Source of the DNA: Oscillospiraceae bacterium
Lineage (GTDB): Bacteria > Bacillota > Clostridia > Oscillospirales > Oscillospiraceae
Assembly: GCA_015068235.1 (NCBI GenBank)
Contig: SVKY01000015.1
Span: forward strand, 1-40,500
Direction of reading: 5' to 3'
Length of the DNA: 40,500 bases
Part shown: positions 1 through 7,705 of the stretch, one piece after another
How positions within the stretch are numbered: the first letter of the stretch is position 1
How the letters are laid out: every line of letters begins with the position of its first letter
The notes under the pieces: model-generated
The model's database searches: none
What the model was told of the DNA's origin: nothing
The model's input: the letters and a program-made list of their open reading frames with translations, nothing else
Program-made: the position numbers and the translations under genes

Positions 1-66
1 GAAAGCAGAGCTTATACACTCAAACGAGCTTACTTATTAGAGGGCGACCCAAGAGCAAATGTGTAA
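1..66 (+). CDS. C-terminal tail of an unidentified protein, truncated by window edge
   Basis: Frame 1 is open from the first base to a TAA at 64-66 and gives 21 residues ending LLEGDPRANV. The stop lies inside the first of two direct repeats that resemble the end of an insertion sequence, so this may be the tail of a transposase or its helper. It is too short to assign to a family. It could also be a chance open frame. Confidence 0.3.
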   Translation, partial: ESRAYTLKRAYLLEGDPRANV

Positions 67-108
67 ACCATGTTGTTGCGCAATCTGTAAACCATGTTGC
101 TCTTGACA
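62..108. mobile_element. Possible insertion-sequence right end with direct repeats
   Basis: TGTAAACCATGTTG occurs at 62-75 and again at 86-99, a 24-base period, and the stretch ends in TTGACACA at about 108. Repeated short motifs near a terminus are typical of IS21-like ends. The sequence right after it (TGACCCTCCCC...) matches the second half of a hairpin that is intact at 26861-26882, as if an element had inserted into that hairpin. The rest of the element lies outside the window, so the family assignment is a guess. Confidence 0.35.
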
Positions 109-160
109 CATGACCCTCCCCTACAGTGGTTGATACGTTCTGTTCGATCAATCGTAATTG
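109..160. repeat. Right half of a miniature inverted-repeat element (family 1, copy A)
   Basis: This stretch matches 26869-26919 almost base for base, including TGGTTGATACGTTCTGTT and the terminal CGATCAATCGTAATTG at 145-160 (CGATCAATCGGAATTT in the other copy). The left half is missing and is replaced by the putative insertion-sequence end at 62-108. The rest of the 1-313 gap contains only the promoter of the next gene. Confidence 0.6.
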
Positions 161-251
161 GGAAATGATCAGATCATCGAATTATGTTTTACCACCTGCG
201 GTCTTGCGCATTATTTGACGCAATGCGACAGGAAATATGATTTTATGTTTG

Positions 252-280
252 TTGCATTTTTGTCTTTCATATGATATCTT
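252..280 (+). promoter_or_regulatory. Probable sigma-A promoter of the SLH/L,D-transpeptidase gene
   Basis: TTGCAT at 252-257 and TATCTT at 275-280 are separated by 17 bases. They sit 34 bases before the ATG at 314. Neither hexamer is perfect. Confidence 0.45.
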
Positions 281-313
281 ATAGCTGTAATTTAAGCGGG
301 AGGATACCATTTG

Positions 314-2167
314 ATGAAACGATTGATAATCATGCTCGGAGTTGTTTTGAGCTTACTGCTGAATGTTGCTGCAACAGAAAAATACACCTTCCCAAACGAT
401 TGGAGCAAAGATGCCTTAAAATTTGCCGTGGAGAACGAGATTCTTGCAGGCGATGAAAATTATGATCTGAAGCCGAAAGAGAATATCACCCGTGCGGAGA
501 TGGCAGCGGTTTTGGTGCGTCTGCTTGCTGCCCGTAAGCAGGCGGATCTGTCAGGCTATGATGATATATCCGCAAATGCGTGGTATTATGAAGAGCTTTC
601 TGCTGCAGTGGCTTGCGGCATTTTTGGTGGAGTTTCAGCAACAAAGATGCAGCCGAACCAACCGATCACCCGGGAACAGGCTGTCGTTGTGATTTGCAGA
701 GCGTTCGGAATCGTCAGTACGGAACGTGATACATATAAGGAATTTTCGGACAAGAATAAAATTTCTGCTTATGCAAGAGACAGCGTCAGCGCAATGAAGC
801 ATTTGGGCTTGGTTGACGGTTATCATGACGGAACCTTTGGACCGAAGCGTTCGATCACCCGAGCCGAAGTTGCGCAGCTTCTGTATAATATTTTTGATTG
901 CATTGCCGATGTGCCGGGTGAGATTCCGGAGCAAGGTACGGTCATCTACCGTGGCGCCGAGCCTTTGCCCGAGGAATTGAGCATCGACGGAGCTTTGATC
1001 ATCGGACAGGCTTGCGATCAGGTGACGGCGAGTAATTGGACGGTTACTGATTCACTGGTTCTGCGTGGCGGTGAGGATTTTTCAGCCGAGCTTGTCGGCT
1101 TGAACACGCAAATGCTGTTCTGCGCACCTCTGTCCGGAACGATCCATGCGGCGCAAATGCCTGCGGTATATCTTTGGGGGAATGAAACGAATTATTCGGG
1201 CGATGCGGAAAGCCTGACCGTCATGGGTGGAAAGCATACATACAACGGAACCACTTCCGCGGCTGAACTGCGGGCAGGGTCGCTGATTTATAACGGCAAT
1301 GCCAATGAGATCGTGCTGCAGGCATCGACAAAGCTTGAATTAAACGGTGAGGCAGCCACGCTCACGGTACGGGGCGAAAACGCCAAGGTGGAAGGTGAGG
1401 GCAAAGCTGCGCTGATCATGACTTACCCGGAGAAGGTAAAGATCGATCTTGCTTATGATGAATGGCAGGACGTTTGGCAGGAGACGTATTTGGCGGAGCA
1501 TGATACGGCGCTTGAAGTTGTGCAGACACAGCGTGTGCCTTGCTCTGTTTGGAAGAGAGCGACCTTGTATGAAGACAAGGCGATGACGAAGATCCTGCGG
1601 ATTTTGGAGGTAGGCACAACGGTCTATTTTGAGTACCATCCCGACGATCGGATCTATGTTTCGTTGGAAGATGGCACGAAGGGCTGGATGATGCGTCATG
1701 CCTGCGGCTGGACGGAAGGCGTTGTGTCAACGGACAGCTCTGTGGATTATTCCGAGCCGATCAAAGAGGGGTTTGTGAATCTGAACGGATATGAAAGCAA
1801 GACCGATTATTTGATCTGGATCAGCAAATACACGCAAAAGGTCATGGTTTATGAAGGCGAAAAAGGGAACTGGAATCTGATTCGCACATTCCACTGTGCC
1901 ACGGGTGCGAATGAAACGCCCACGCCGGCGGGTGTCTTTGAGATTTTCAAGCATACCGATCAGTGGGATTTCCCGGATCATTGCGTCAGACAGGTGTCGG
2001 TTTTCAACGGAGGACATGCGTTCCATACGGTTTTGCTGAATTTTGACGGTACTTTTTATAACCGACGGGTCGGCGAGCCGATCTCGCATGGCTGTGTGCG
2101 GTTAATGCCCGACGATGCGAACTATATTTTCAACCTTCCGATGAACACCTGTGTTGTTGTATATTAA
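314..2167 (+). CDS. SLH-domain L,D-transpeptidase (YkuD family), secreted
   Basis: The protein is 617 residues. It starts with a short signal peptide (about 1-21, MKRLIIMLGVVLSLLLN). Three SLH repeats follow at about 23-200, marked by NITRAEMAAVLVRLL, PITREQAVVVICRAF and SITRAEVAQLLYNIF, and bind the protein to secondary cell-wall polymer. A low-complexity beta-rich region covers about 220-370 and an SH3-like stretch about 405-460. The YkuD domain fills the last 125 residues and has the catalytic motif SHGCVR with Cys at about 594. L,D-transpeptidases form 3-3 peptidoglycan cross-links or attach proteins to the wall. The ATG at 314 is preferred over TTG at 311 because GGGAGGA at 298-304 lies nine bases upstream. 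The SLH anchor is expected to hold the enzyme at the wall surface. Confidence 0.93.
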   Translation: MKRLIIMLGVVLSLLLNVAATEKYTFPNDWSKDALKFAVENEILAGDENYDLKPKENITRAEMAAVLVRLLAARKQADLSGYDDISANAWYYEELSAAVACGIFGGVSATKMQPNQPITREQAVVVICRAFGIVSTERDTYKEFSDKNKISAYARDSVSAMKHLGLVDGYHDGTFGPKRSITRAEVAQLLYNIFDCIADVPGEIPEQGTVIYRGAEPLPEELSIDGALIIGQACDQVTASNWTVTDSLVLRGGEDFSAELVGLNTQMLFCAPLSGTIHAAQMPAVYLWGNETNYSGDAESLTVMGGKHTYNGTTSAAELRAGSLIYNGNANEIVLQASTKLELNGEAATLTVRGENAKVEGEGKAALIMTYPEKVKIDLAYDEWQDVWQETYLAEHDTALEVVQTQRVPCSVWKRATLYEDKAMTKILRILEVGTTVYFEYHPDDRIYVSLEDGTKGWMMRHACGWTEGVVSTDSSVDYSEPIKEGFVNLNGYESKTDYLIWISKYTQKVMVYEGEKGNWNLIRTFHCATGANETPTPAGVFEIFKHTDQWDFPDHCVRQVSVFNGGHAFHTVLLNFDGTFYNRRVGEPISHGCVRLMPDDANYIFNLPMNTCVVVY

Positions 2168-2190
2168 TACGATGATCTGAACAGCATATA

Positions 2191-2220
2191 AATAACGCCG
2201 CCCAAATGGGCGGCGTTATT
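2191..2220. terminator. Bidirectional terminator between convergent genes
   Basis: A perfect 13-base stem AATAACGCCGCCC pairs with GGGCGGCGTTATT around an AAAT loop, with A/T runs on both sides. It lies between the transpeptidase gene and the convergent phosphopantetheinyl transferase gene, whose stop codon (2216-2218) sits inside the stem. Confidence 0.9.
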
Positions 2221-2791
2221 TATATATGATTGACATTGCATAGTGCTCCGTGAGCTGCGAAAAAATTTGTACATTGTCGATTTGAAGCTTGTTTTCGCTG
2301 ATAACATTGATATCCTGCAAAGCGGTTCGCAATCCGATGCCAAGATACTTCAAATATGCTTCCTTCGCCGTCCAAACCCGGAGAAACCTTTTTGCATCCT
2401 GACCGATCCACTCGATCTCCTGCGCAGAGCAGATCTTACGGATCAAATTGGTATGAACGGGACGAAATTCCTCGATATCTGCACCAATCGGCGCATCATG
2501 GACGGCACACAGAACGTGATCGCCCGAATGTGAGAGATTAAAAAATAAATTGCAGTTCAGAGCAAACGGTTTGCCGTTTTCCTCTCTGGAAAAAAGAAGC
2601 GCAGAGGGGCTGATATGACAGGCATCAGAGAGCATCTGCCGAACCAAAGCGTCGCCGCAAAGAGACTGCTTTTGTGCAAACGGTGTTTTGAGCGAAGCGA
2701 TATGCGCCTGCCTGCGCGCATCGGCATAAAAATAAGCGGACTTTAATACCTGCTCCTTCGTTTGCGAAACCTGCCAAATCGAATAATTCAT
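2216..2791 (-). CDS. 4'-phosphopantetheinyl transferase, Sfp/AcpT type
   Basis: This 191-residue enzyme would move 4'-phosphopantetheine from CoA onto a serine of acyl- or peptidyl-carrier proteins. Family motifs are FNLSHSGDHVLCAV, the Mg-binding IGADIEE, and WTAKEAYLKYLGIGL, in the usual order and spacing. The ATG at 2791 is chosen because the motif-bearing domain starts there and because it overlaps the stop of the upstream small gene in an ATGA arrangement, which implies translational coupling. No NRPS, PKS or carrier protein is visible in the window, so the target is unknown; it may be the cell's general ACP enzyme. Confidence 0.88.
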   Translation of the reverse strand: MNYSIWQVSQTKEQVLKSAYFYADARRQAHIASLKTPFAQKQSLCGDALVRQMLSDACHISPSALLFSREENGKPFALNCNLFFNLSHSGDHVLCAVHDAPIGADIEEFRPVHTNLIRKICSAQEIEWIGQDAKRFLRVWTAKEAYLKYLGIGLRTALQDINVISENKLQIDNVQIFSQLTEHYAMSIIYK

Positions 2792-2985
2792 TTCTTCTTC
2801 GGCAAAGAAGAAACGCCGAAAATGACCATGAACAGTCCCAAAATCAGCGTGAACATGGCAAACATGCAATAGGCAATATCGATGCCGCTGAAAATCAAAC
2901 TGTCAATGAGCATAAAAACAGCAGTAACTAAAAAAATGCAGCCAAATCCGATGCGGACAACCTTCCAAAATAATTTCCAATCCAT
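2788..2985 (-). CDS. Small two-helix membrane protein of unknown function
   Basis: The 65-residue product has two hydrophobic segments (about 9-29 and 36-58) separated by a short polar turn, and ends in KKK. It is the first gene of a two-gene unit with the phosphopantetheinyl transferase, overlapping it by four bases. I do not recognise a family. The tight coupling supports it being translated. Confidence 0.6.
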   Translation of the reverse strand: MDWKLFWKVVRIGFGCIFLVTAVFMLIDSLIFSGIDIAYCMFAMFTLILGLFMVIFGVSSLPKKK

Positions 2986-3075
2986 AATCTAAGCCTCCAA
3001 CCGAAGAGATAATATGTCAAGTTCAAATAGAGCAGAGCTATTATATGCTTTTTCGGCACGAAAGTCAAGCAAAAC

Positions 3076-3276
3076 TCAATCCTCGACATATTCGGCGATG
3101 TCCTCCAACCGGCAGCTTAGAATTTTACACAGCTGGTTGAGTGTGTAGGTGCTGATGTTTTCATTTTTTCGCAGGCGATCTAACTGACCGCTGCTGATCT
3201 TGTACTCCCGAATGAGCTTGTACTGCGAGATGTTCTTATCCTTCATCGTCTTCCATAGCTTATCAAATATAATCAT
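3076..3276 (-). CDS. Xre-family helix-turn-helix regulator
   Basis: The 66-residue protein consists of a single Cro/CI-type helix-turn-helix of the short HTH_26 kind: KNISQYKLIREYKISSGQLDRL then ISTYTLNQLCKILSCRLEDI. The ATG at 3276 follows AAGGGTGGAAGCT and is preferred over a GTG at 3285. It is transcribed away from a strong plus-strand promoter that carries a palindrome between its -35 and -10 boxes (3334-3353). The regulator probably acts there and controls itself and/or the surface-protein gene at 3652. No effector domain is present. Confidence 0.82.
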   Translation of the reverse strand: MIIFDKLWKTMKDKNISQYKLIREYKISSGQLDRLRKNENISTYTLNQLCKILSCRLEDIAEYVED

Positions 3277-3327
3277 AGCTTCCACCCTTATACTTTGATA
3301 AATCTATGTTATTTTATGGCTATTATC

Positions 3328-3356
3328 TTGACAATAGCCCGTAAACGGGCTATAAT
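3328..3356 (+). promoter_or_regulatory. Sigma-A promoter with palindromic operator in its spacer
   Basis: TTGACA at 3328-3333 and TATAAT at 3351-3356 are 17 bases apart. The spacer contains ATAGCCCG-TAAA-CGGGCTAT (3334-3353), eight-base arms with a four-base centre, which a small dimeric Xre protein could bind. On the opposite strand TTGTCA and TAACAT are also 17 bases apart, giving a possible divergent promoter for the Xre gene. The first plus-strand gene downstream is at 3652. Confidence 0.7.
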
Positions 3357-3364
3357 CTTTATGT

Positions 3365-3614
3365 AAATTCTGATTTATCGGTTAGGATGAATGAGTAAAG
3401 ATGAATGATGAAGGAGTAGCAATCAATCGGCAAGTGCGTTTTTATGTCATTCTGAGCGAAGAATCTTGTTGGCAGTATGTCAATTTTACAATTTCGCTAC
3501 TCCCACTAAGATTCTTCGGTCGCTGCGCTCCCTCTTCAATGACAAATTACGGAAGTGTAACTATTTTTTCATCTTTCATCATTACTCTTTACCCTCATCG
3601 ATAAATCGGAATTT
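3365..3614. repeat. Miniature inverted-repeat element (family 1, copy B) with inner hairpin
   Basis: Terminal inverted repeats are AAATTCTGATTTATCG at 3365-3380 and CGATAAATCGGAATTT (to within a base of the end) at 3599-3614. The 250-base interior has no convincing gene. It contains a second imperfect inverted repeat, TGTCATTCTGAGCGAAGAAT (from 3445) against 3507-3544 ending CAATGACA. The element accounts for most of the gap 3277-3651 and separates the promoter at 3328-3356 from the gene at 3652. Confidence 0.65.
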
Positions 3615-3651
3615 AGATTTGAAGCGAAATAAATTATAAAGGAGATTTTTT

Positions 3652-5805
3652 ATGAAAAAGCGAGCGTTAAGTCTTTTGTTGGCAATCGCACTTTTGTGCA
3701 CACTGTTGCCAATCGGCACCGCAGGCGTAAAAGCCTATTCCGAAACAGATATCGCTTATCCCGTCGAGGGTGGCAATATTTACTTCGATAAAGCCACCGG
3801 TACCATCACCGATTGCGACGATACCGTAACAAGCGCTGATATCCCCGCCGAAATCGACGGTGTCGCCGTCACGGTCATCGGCAATGGTGCGTTCTATTAC
3901 TGTTCCAGTCTGACGAGCGTGACGATCTCCGACAGTGTAACGATTATCGGCGCTATTGCGTTCCATTGCTGCTCCAGCCTGACAAGCGTGACGATCCCCG
4001 ACAGTGTGACGAGCATCGGCGATTGGGCGTTCGAAGGCTGCTCCAGCCTGACAAGCGTGACGATCCCCGACAGTGTGACGAGCATCGGCTATGGTGCGTT
4101 CTTTGGCTGCTCCAGCCTGACAAGCGTGACGATCCCCGACAGTGTCACGACCATCAGTAGTGGTACGTTCAACCAATGCACCAGCCTAACGAGCGTGACG
4201 ATTCCCGACAGCGTAACGAGTATTGGCGGTCACGCGTTCTATAGCTGCTCCAGCCTGACGAGCATAACGATTCCCGACAGCGTAACGAGCATCGGTGATT
4301 CTGCGTTCTCTTACTGCAACAGCCTGACCGGTATTTGGGTCGATGAAGCAAATCCAAATTACAGCTCTGATGCAAGCGGTGTTCTGTTCAACAAGGATAA
4401 AACAGAGCTGATTCAATGCGGCGGCGCTTATTCAGGTGACTATACCACCCCCGACAGTGTAACGAGCATCGGCTTTTGTGCGTTCTTTGGCTGCTCCAGC
4501 CTAACGAGTGTGACGATCTCCAACAACGTAACGAGCATCGGCTTTTGTGCGTTCGAAGGCTGCACCAGTCTGGCGAGCGTGACAATTCCCGACAGCGTAA
4601 CAAGTATCGGCTATGATGCGTTCTGCGGTACAGAATACTATAATGACGAAAATAATTGGGAGAACAATGTCTTATACATTGGCAAACATTTGATCGAGGC
4701 AGATGACATCATCTCCGGAGAATATGCCATAAAGGATGCTACATTAACAATTGCTGAACAAGCGTTCTATGACTGCCGTAGTCTGACGAGTGTAACGATC
4801 CCCGACAGCGTAACGAGCATCAGCTTTGCTACGTTCGGTGACTGTACCAGCTTGACGAGCGTGACGATCCCCGACAGTGTAACGAGTATCGGCGATTGTG
4901 CGTTCTCTTACTGCGGCAGCCTGTCGGATGTTTATTTCGGTGGTACGGAAGGAGAATGGAATGTGATCACCATAGGTGATGACAATGATGCTTTATTAAA
5001 CGCCACAATTCACTATACTAACGATGAGCCGAGCGAGGAACCCTCTGAGCCGAGTGAAGAACCCTCAGAACCCAATGAAGAGCCGACTGATCCGAGCGAA
5101 GAACCCTCCGAGCCGAGTGAAGAACCGACTGAGCCGAGCGAGGAACCCTCTGAGCCGAGCGAGGAACCGACTGAACCGAGCGAGGAACCGACTGAACCGA
5201 GCGAGGAACCGACTGAACCGAGCGAAGAACCGACTGAGCCGAGTGAAGAACCTGATGAACCCGAGATTCCGACAGAGAATCCGTTTACAGACGTGAAGGC
5301 GAGTGATTATTTTGCAACTCCCGTTTTATGGGCAGTTGGCAAGAACATCACCAATGGTATGAGCGCAACAAGCTTTGCGCCGAATGCAAACTGCACCCGT
5401 GGTCAGATCGTGACCTTCCTGTGGCGTGCCTGTGGCAGTCCTGAGCCGACCTCCACGAAGAATAACTTCAAGGACGTTAAGGCAGGAGAATATTATTATA
5501 AGGCTGTTCTGTGGGCAGTGGAAAACGGCATCACAACCGGTTTGTCAGCAACAAGCTTCGGACCGAATGCAACGTGTACCCGTGGGCAGGTCGCAACCTT
5601 CCTGTGGAGAAGTCAGGGCGAGCCTGCCCCCACGAGCACAAACAATCCGTTCTCTGACGTTAAGACAAGCGACTATTATTTCAACGCTGTCCTTTGGGCA
5701 GTTGAGAATAATGTCACGCAGGGTATGGGCGGCGGCAAGTTTGCCCCGAACGCAAGCTGCACCCGTGGACAAATTGTGACCTTCCTTTATCGAGCAATTG
5801 CATAA
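3652..5805 (+). CDS. BspA-like LRR_5 surface protein with Glu/Pro/Ser linker and SLH anchor
   Basis: The 717-residue product begins with a signal peptide (about 1-29). LRR_5/BspA-type leucine-rich repeats of 23 residues (consensus SVTSIGxxAFxGCSSLTSVTIPD) span about 60-430. A linker of EEPSEPSEEPTEP repeats covers about 456-541, and three C-terminal SLH repeats (each with a CTRGQ core) cover about 542-717. It is therefore exported and held non-covalently on cell-wall polymer; BspA-like repeats are associated with adhesion and protein binding. AAAGGAG at 3638-3644 sets the ATG. The repeat-encoding DNA is nearly identical between units, so copy number can change by recombination. The ligand is unknown. 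Confidence 0.92.
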   Translation: MKKRALSLLLAIALLCTLLPIGTAGVKAYSETDIAYPVEGGNIYFDKATGTITDCDDTVTSADIPAEIDGVAVTVIGNGAFYYCSSLTSVTISDSVTIIGAIAFHCCSSLTSVTIPDSVTSIGDWAFEGCSSLTSVTIPDSVTSIGYGAFFGCSSLTSVTIPDSVTTISSGTFNQCTSLTSVTIPDSVTSIGGHAFYSCSSLTSITIPDSVTSIGDSAFSYCNSLTGIWVDEANPNYSSDASGVLFNKDKTELIQCGGAYSGDYTTPDSVTSIGFCAFFGCSSLTSVTISNNVTSIGFCAFEGCTSLASVTIPDSVTSIGYDAFCGTEYYNDENNWENNVLYIGKHLIEADDIISGEYAIKDATLTIAEQAFYDCRSLTSVTIPDSVTSISFATFGDCTSLTSVTIPDSVTSIGDCAFSYCGSLSDVYFGGTEGEWNVITIGDDNDALLNATIHYTNDEPSEEPSEPSEEPSEPNEEPTDPSEEPSEPSEEPTEPSEEPSEPSEEPTEPSEEPTEPSEEPTEPSEEPTEPSEEPDEPEIPTENPFTDVKASDYFATPVLWAVGKNITNGMSATSFAPNANCTRGQIVTFLWRACGSPEPTSTKNNFKDVKAGEYYYKAVLWAVENGITTGLSATSFGPNATCTRGQVATFLWRSQGEPAPTSTNNPFSDVKTSDYYFNAVLWAVENNVTQGMGGGKFAPNASCTRGQIVTFLYRAIA

Positions 5806-5813
5806 ATCATAAA

Positions 5814-5850
5814 AAATCTGCTGCAAGGGTGAGTGCCTTGCAGCAGATTT
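5814..5850 (+). terminator. Rho-independent terminator after the LRR/SLH gene
   Basis: A perfect 15-base stem AAATCTGCTGCAAGG / CCTTGCAGCAGATTT closes a seven-base loop, nine bases after the stop codon, and is followed by an A/T-rich stretch. Confidence 0.88.
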
Positions 5851-5868
5851 ATATTCTGTGAGATTTTC

Positions 5869-5990
5869 AAATTCCGATTTATCGATGAGTTTCGTATCAC
5901 GCCCCAGCGCTACGAATACACAAACGGCAGTGCCTGCAATGGACATGACACGCCGTGTCCCTACCCAAACAACCCGATAAATCGGAATTT
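5869..5990. repeat. Miniature inverted-repeat element (family 1, copy C)
   Basis: Perfect 16-base terminal inverted repeats AAATTCCGATTTATCG (5869-5884) and CGATAAATCGGAATTT (5975-5990) bound a 122-base element with no gene. The inner part carries a hairpin GGACATGACACGCCGTGTCC at 5941-5960. It sits between two convergent genes. Confidence 0.75.
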
Positions 5991-6008
5991 GGGAAAGTGT
6001 TGAATCGA

Positions 6009-6689
6009 TTACTTTTCGTCCTTGCAGGAAAGGAACTTCCAAACGATGGCTGCGAGAATGCCGCCTGCCAAAGGAGCAACGATGAAGATCCAAACGTTTG
6101 CCAAAGCTTCGCCGCCTTTGAGCAGGGCAACGCCGAAGCTGCGGGCAGGATTGACGGAGGTGCCGGTCAAGCCGATGCCGATGATATGTACCAAAGTCAG
6201 CGTCAGACCGATCACGATGCCGGAAACGGTGCTGTTTTCAACCTTGGAGGTCACGCCAAGGATCGCAAAAACGAATACGAACGTCAGAAGAACTTCTGCC
6301 AAGATGGTAACACCGACACCGGTGTTGGCGAACTGATCACCGGAGATCAAACCGTTGGTTGCGAAAGCGCCCTTGGGATCGAAGAAGATCGCCAAAACGC
6401 TTGCACCTGCCAAGCCGCCTGCAAATTGAGCAACGACGTAGCCGATGAAGTCCTTAACGCTCAGCTTTTTGGAAACGAGCATTGCGATGGATACGGCAGG
6501 GTTGATATGGCAACCGGAAATATTGCCGATGCTGTAAGCCATGGCAACGATAACAAGACCGAATGCCAACGCTGTCAGCAGCCAGCCACCTGTTACTTCA
6601 CAGCCGGTGACGATTGCGGTGCCGCAGGCGAATACGACAAGAACGAAGGTGCCAAGGAATTCTGCCAAATACTTTTTGATTGCGCACAT
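6009..6689 (-). CDS. aqpZ: Aquaporin Z-type water channel
   Basis: The 226-residue integral membrane protein has the two half-helix NPA motifs of the MIP family (HINPAVS and SVNPARS) and six hydrophobic segments. Residues at the aromatic/arginine filter resemble AqpZ rather than GlpF: a Phe in LAFGL, a His in LVHIIGIG, a Thr in LTGTS, and Arg after the second NPA; Asp, which follows in glycerol facilitators, is replaced by Ser. It should conduct water across the cytoplasmic membrane. The ATG at 6689 follows AAAGGAGG at nine bases; longer in-frame starts add a non-hydrophobic tail and are rejected. Confidence 0.93.
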   Translation of the reverse strand: MCAIKKYLAEFLGTFVLVVFACGTAIVTGCEVTGGWLLTALAFGLVIVAMAYSIGNISGCHINPAVSIAMLVSKKLSVKDFIGYVVAQFAGGLAGASVLAIFFDPKGAFATNGLISGDQFANTGVGVTILAEVLLTFVFVFAILGVTSKVENSTVSGIVIGLTLTLVHIIGIGLTGTSVNPARSFGVALLKGGEALANVWIFIVAPLAGGILAAIVWKFLSCKDEK

Positions 6690-6733
6690 AATAAATTTCC
6701 TCCTTTTCATATTGGAGTTTCCTCCATAATGCA

Positions 6734-6763
6734 AGTATATCACAGATATCCATGCTATGTCAA
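6734..6763 (-). promoter_or_regulatory. Sigma-A promoter of the aquaporin gene
   Basis: On the minus strand TTGACA (6763-6758) and TATACT (6739-6734) are 18 bases apart, 45 bases before the start codon. Confidence 0.75.
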
Positions 6764-6852
6764 ACTATTAATGTATTATATCGAACTAATAAATACAAAA
6801 AACCTGTACTGTTGAAAGTCGGACACGCATATGATGCACAGAGGTGAGGATG

Positions 6853-7635
6853 ATGCGAGGCTTTTGGAAAAAATACGGCATTACGATCGTTGGAATGGCT
6901 GTGATTGTTTGTATCGTGCTTTCTTACGGAAAGGAGGCGGCGGTTTTGCCGACCGGGTCGTGGGGTTTGAGCTTTCGAACCGAGGGAGAAGCCCCCGTCG
7001 GAAATACGGATCAGGCGATACTTTCGAAATACGATGCGGCATATTTGGGCGATACTTCCGAAAAAACGATCTATTTGACCTTCGACGCAGGCTATGAAAA
7101 CGGCTGTACGGAAAAAATTTTGGATATTTTGAAAAAGCATAACATCAAGGCGGCATTTTTTCTTGTCGGGAATTATCTCGAACAGAATCCTGATTTGGTA
7201 AAACGCATGGTTGCGGAGGGGCATTTGGTCGGGAATCATACATATCATCATTGGGATATGTCAAAGCTGTCGGATATGGAGAGCTTTCGAGCGGAGATAG
7301 AATCTCTTGAGCAGCTTTATACACAGCTGACGGGGGAACAGATGCAAAAATTCTATCGTCCACCGCAGGGGATTTATTCAGAGGAAAATTTGAAAATGGC
7401 GCAGGAATTGGGCTACAAAACGGTCTTTTGGAGTCTTGCATATGTGGATTGGCTCAACGACGATCAGCCGACAAGCGAGGAGGCTTTTTCAAAGCTTATT
7501 CCACGCATCCATAACGGTGCTGTTGTATTGCTTCATAGCACATCACAAACCAATGCGATGATCTTAGACGAACTTCTGACCCGTTGGGAGAGTCTCGGAT
7601 ATACTTTTGCAGGTATAGAGCAGCTTTTTTCTTGA
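6853..7635 (+). CDS. pdaA: PdaA-like polysaccharide deacetylase (spore cortex muramic-lactam pathway)
   Basis: The 260-residue protein has an N-terminal membrane or signal segment (about 8-26) and a NodB-type deacetylase domain. Visible motifs are YLTFDAGYENG (catalytic and metal Asp), GNHTYHH (metal His pair), RPPQGIYSE, VFWSLAYVDW and VVLLHS. The combination DxGYENG plus the VDW motif is characteristic of PdaA, which removes the acetyl group from N-acetylmuramic acid before delta-lactam formation in spore cortex. ATGs at 6850 and 6853 are both possible behind GAGGTGAGG; 6853 gives better spacing. The stop codon overlaps the -35 box of the next promoter. I see no clear sigma-A promoter, consistent with a sporulation sigma factor, but this is not proven. 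Confidence 0.88.
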   Translation: MRGFWKKYGITIVGMAVIVCIVLSYGKEAAVLPTGSWGLSFRTEGEAPVGNTDQAILSKYDAAYLGDTSEKTIYLTFDAGYENGCTEKILDILKKHNIKAAFFLVGNYLEQNPDLVKRMVAEGHLVGNHTYHHWDMSKLSDMESFRAEIESLEQLYTQLTGEQMQKFYRPPQGIYSEENLKMAQELGYKTVFWSLAYVDWLNDDQPTSEEAFSKLIPRIHNGAVVLLHSTSQTNAMILDELLTRWESLGYTFAGIEQLFS

Positions 7636-7660
7636 CAAGTGGAAAAAACAGTGTTATACT
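7632..7660 (+). promoter_or_regulatory. Sigma-A promoter of the DeoR-type regulator gene
   Basis: TTGACA (7632-7637) and TATACT (7655-7660) are 17 bases apart. The operator-like repeats at 7666-7682 begin six bases after the -10 box, so they cover the likely transcription start and would block initiation when bound. Confidence 0.85.
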
Positions 7661-7665
7661 CCGAA

Positions 7666-7682
7666 TGAGCGATATTGAGCGA
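7666..7682. promoter_or_regulatory. Candidate operator O1: TGAGCGA direct repeat, 10-base period
   Basis: TGAGCGA occurs at 7666-7672 and 7676-7682. Exactly one helical turn separates the two copies, so both present the same face of DNA. It lies between the -10 box and the start codon of the DeoR-family gene. Two more copies of the same arrangement occur at 8489-8505 and 8698-8714. Confidence 0.7.
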
Positions 7683-7705
7683 AAATGATTGGGGGATGCA
7701 CGTTT

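Noticed and set aside
3452-3458. A TGAGCGA copy inside the element at 3365-3614
   Set aside because: It is single, not paired at 10 bases, and part of a common hairpin, so it is not counted as a DeoR-type operator.
3890-4930. Regular 69-base repeats that might suggest a CRISPR array
   Set aside because: The repeats encode in-frame 23-residue LRR_5 units, have no unique spacers and no cas genes nearby.
5024-5296. Arg/Asn-rich frame of 90 codons
   Set aside because: It is the +1 shadow of the Glu/Pro/Ser linker of the LRR/SLH protein.
5955-6815. A 286-codon plus-strand frame
   Set aside because: It lies antisense to the aquaporin gene and part of the inverted-repeat element; composition is not protein-like.
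6804-6840. TTGAAA followed by TATGAT as a promoter for the pdaA-like gene
   Set aside because: The boxes are only 12 bases apart; a sporulation sigma promoter is possible but cannot be shown.
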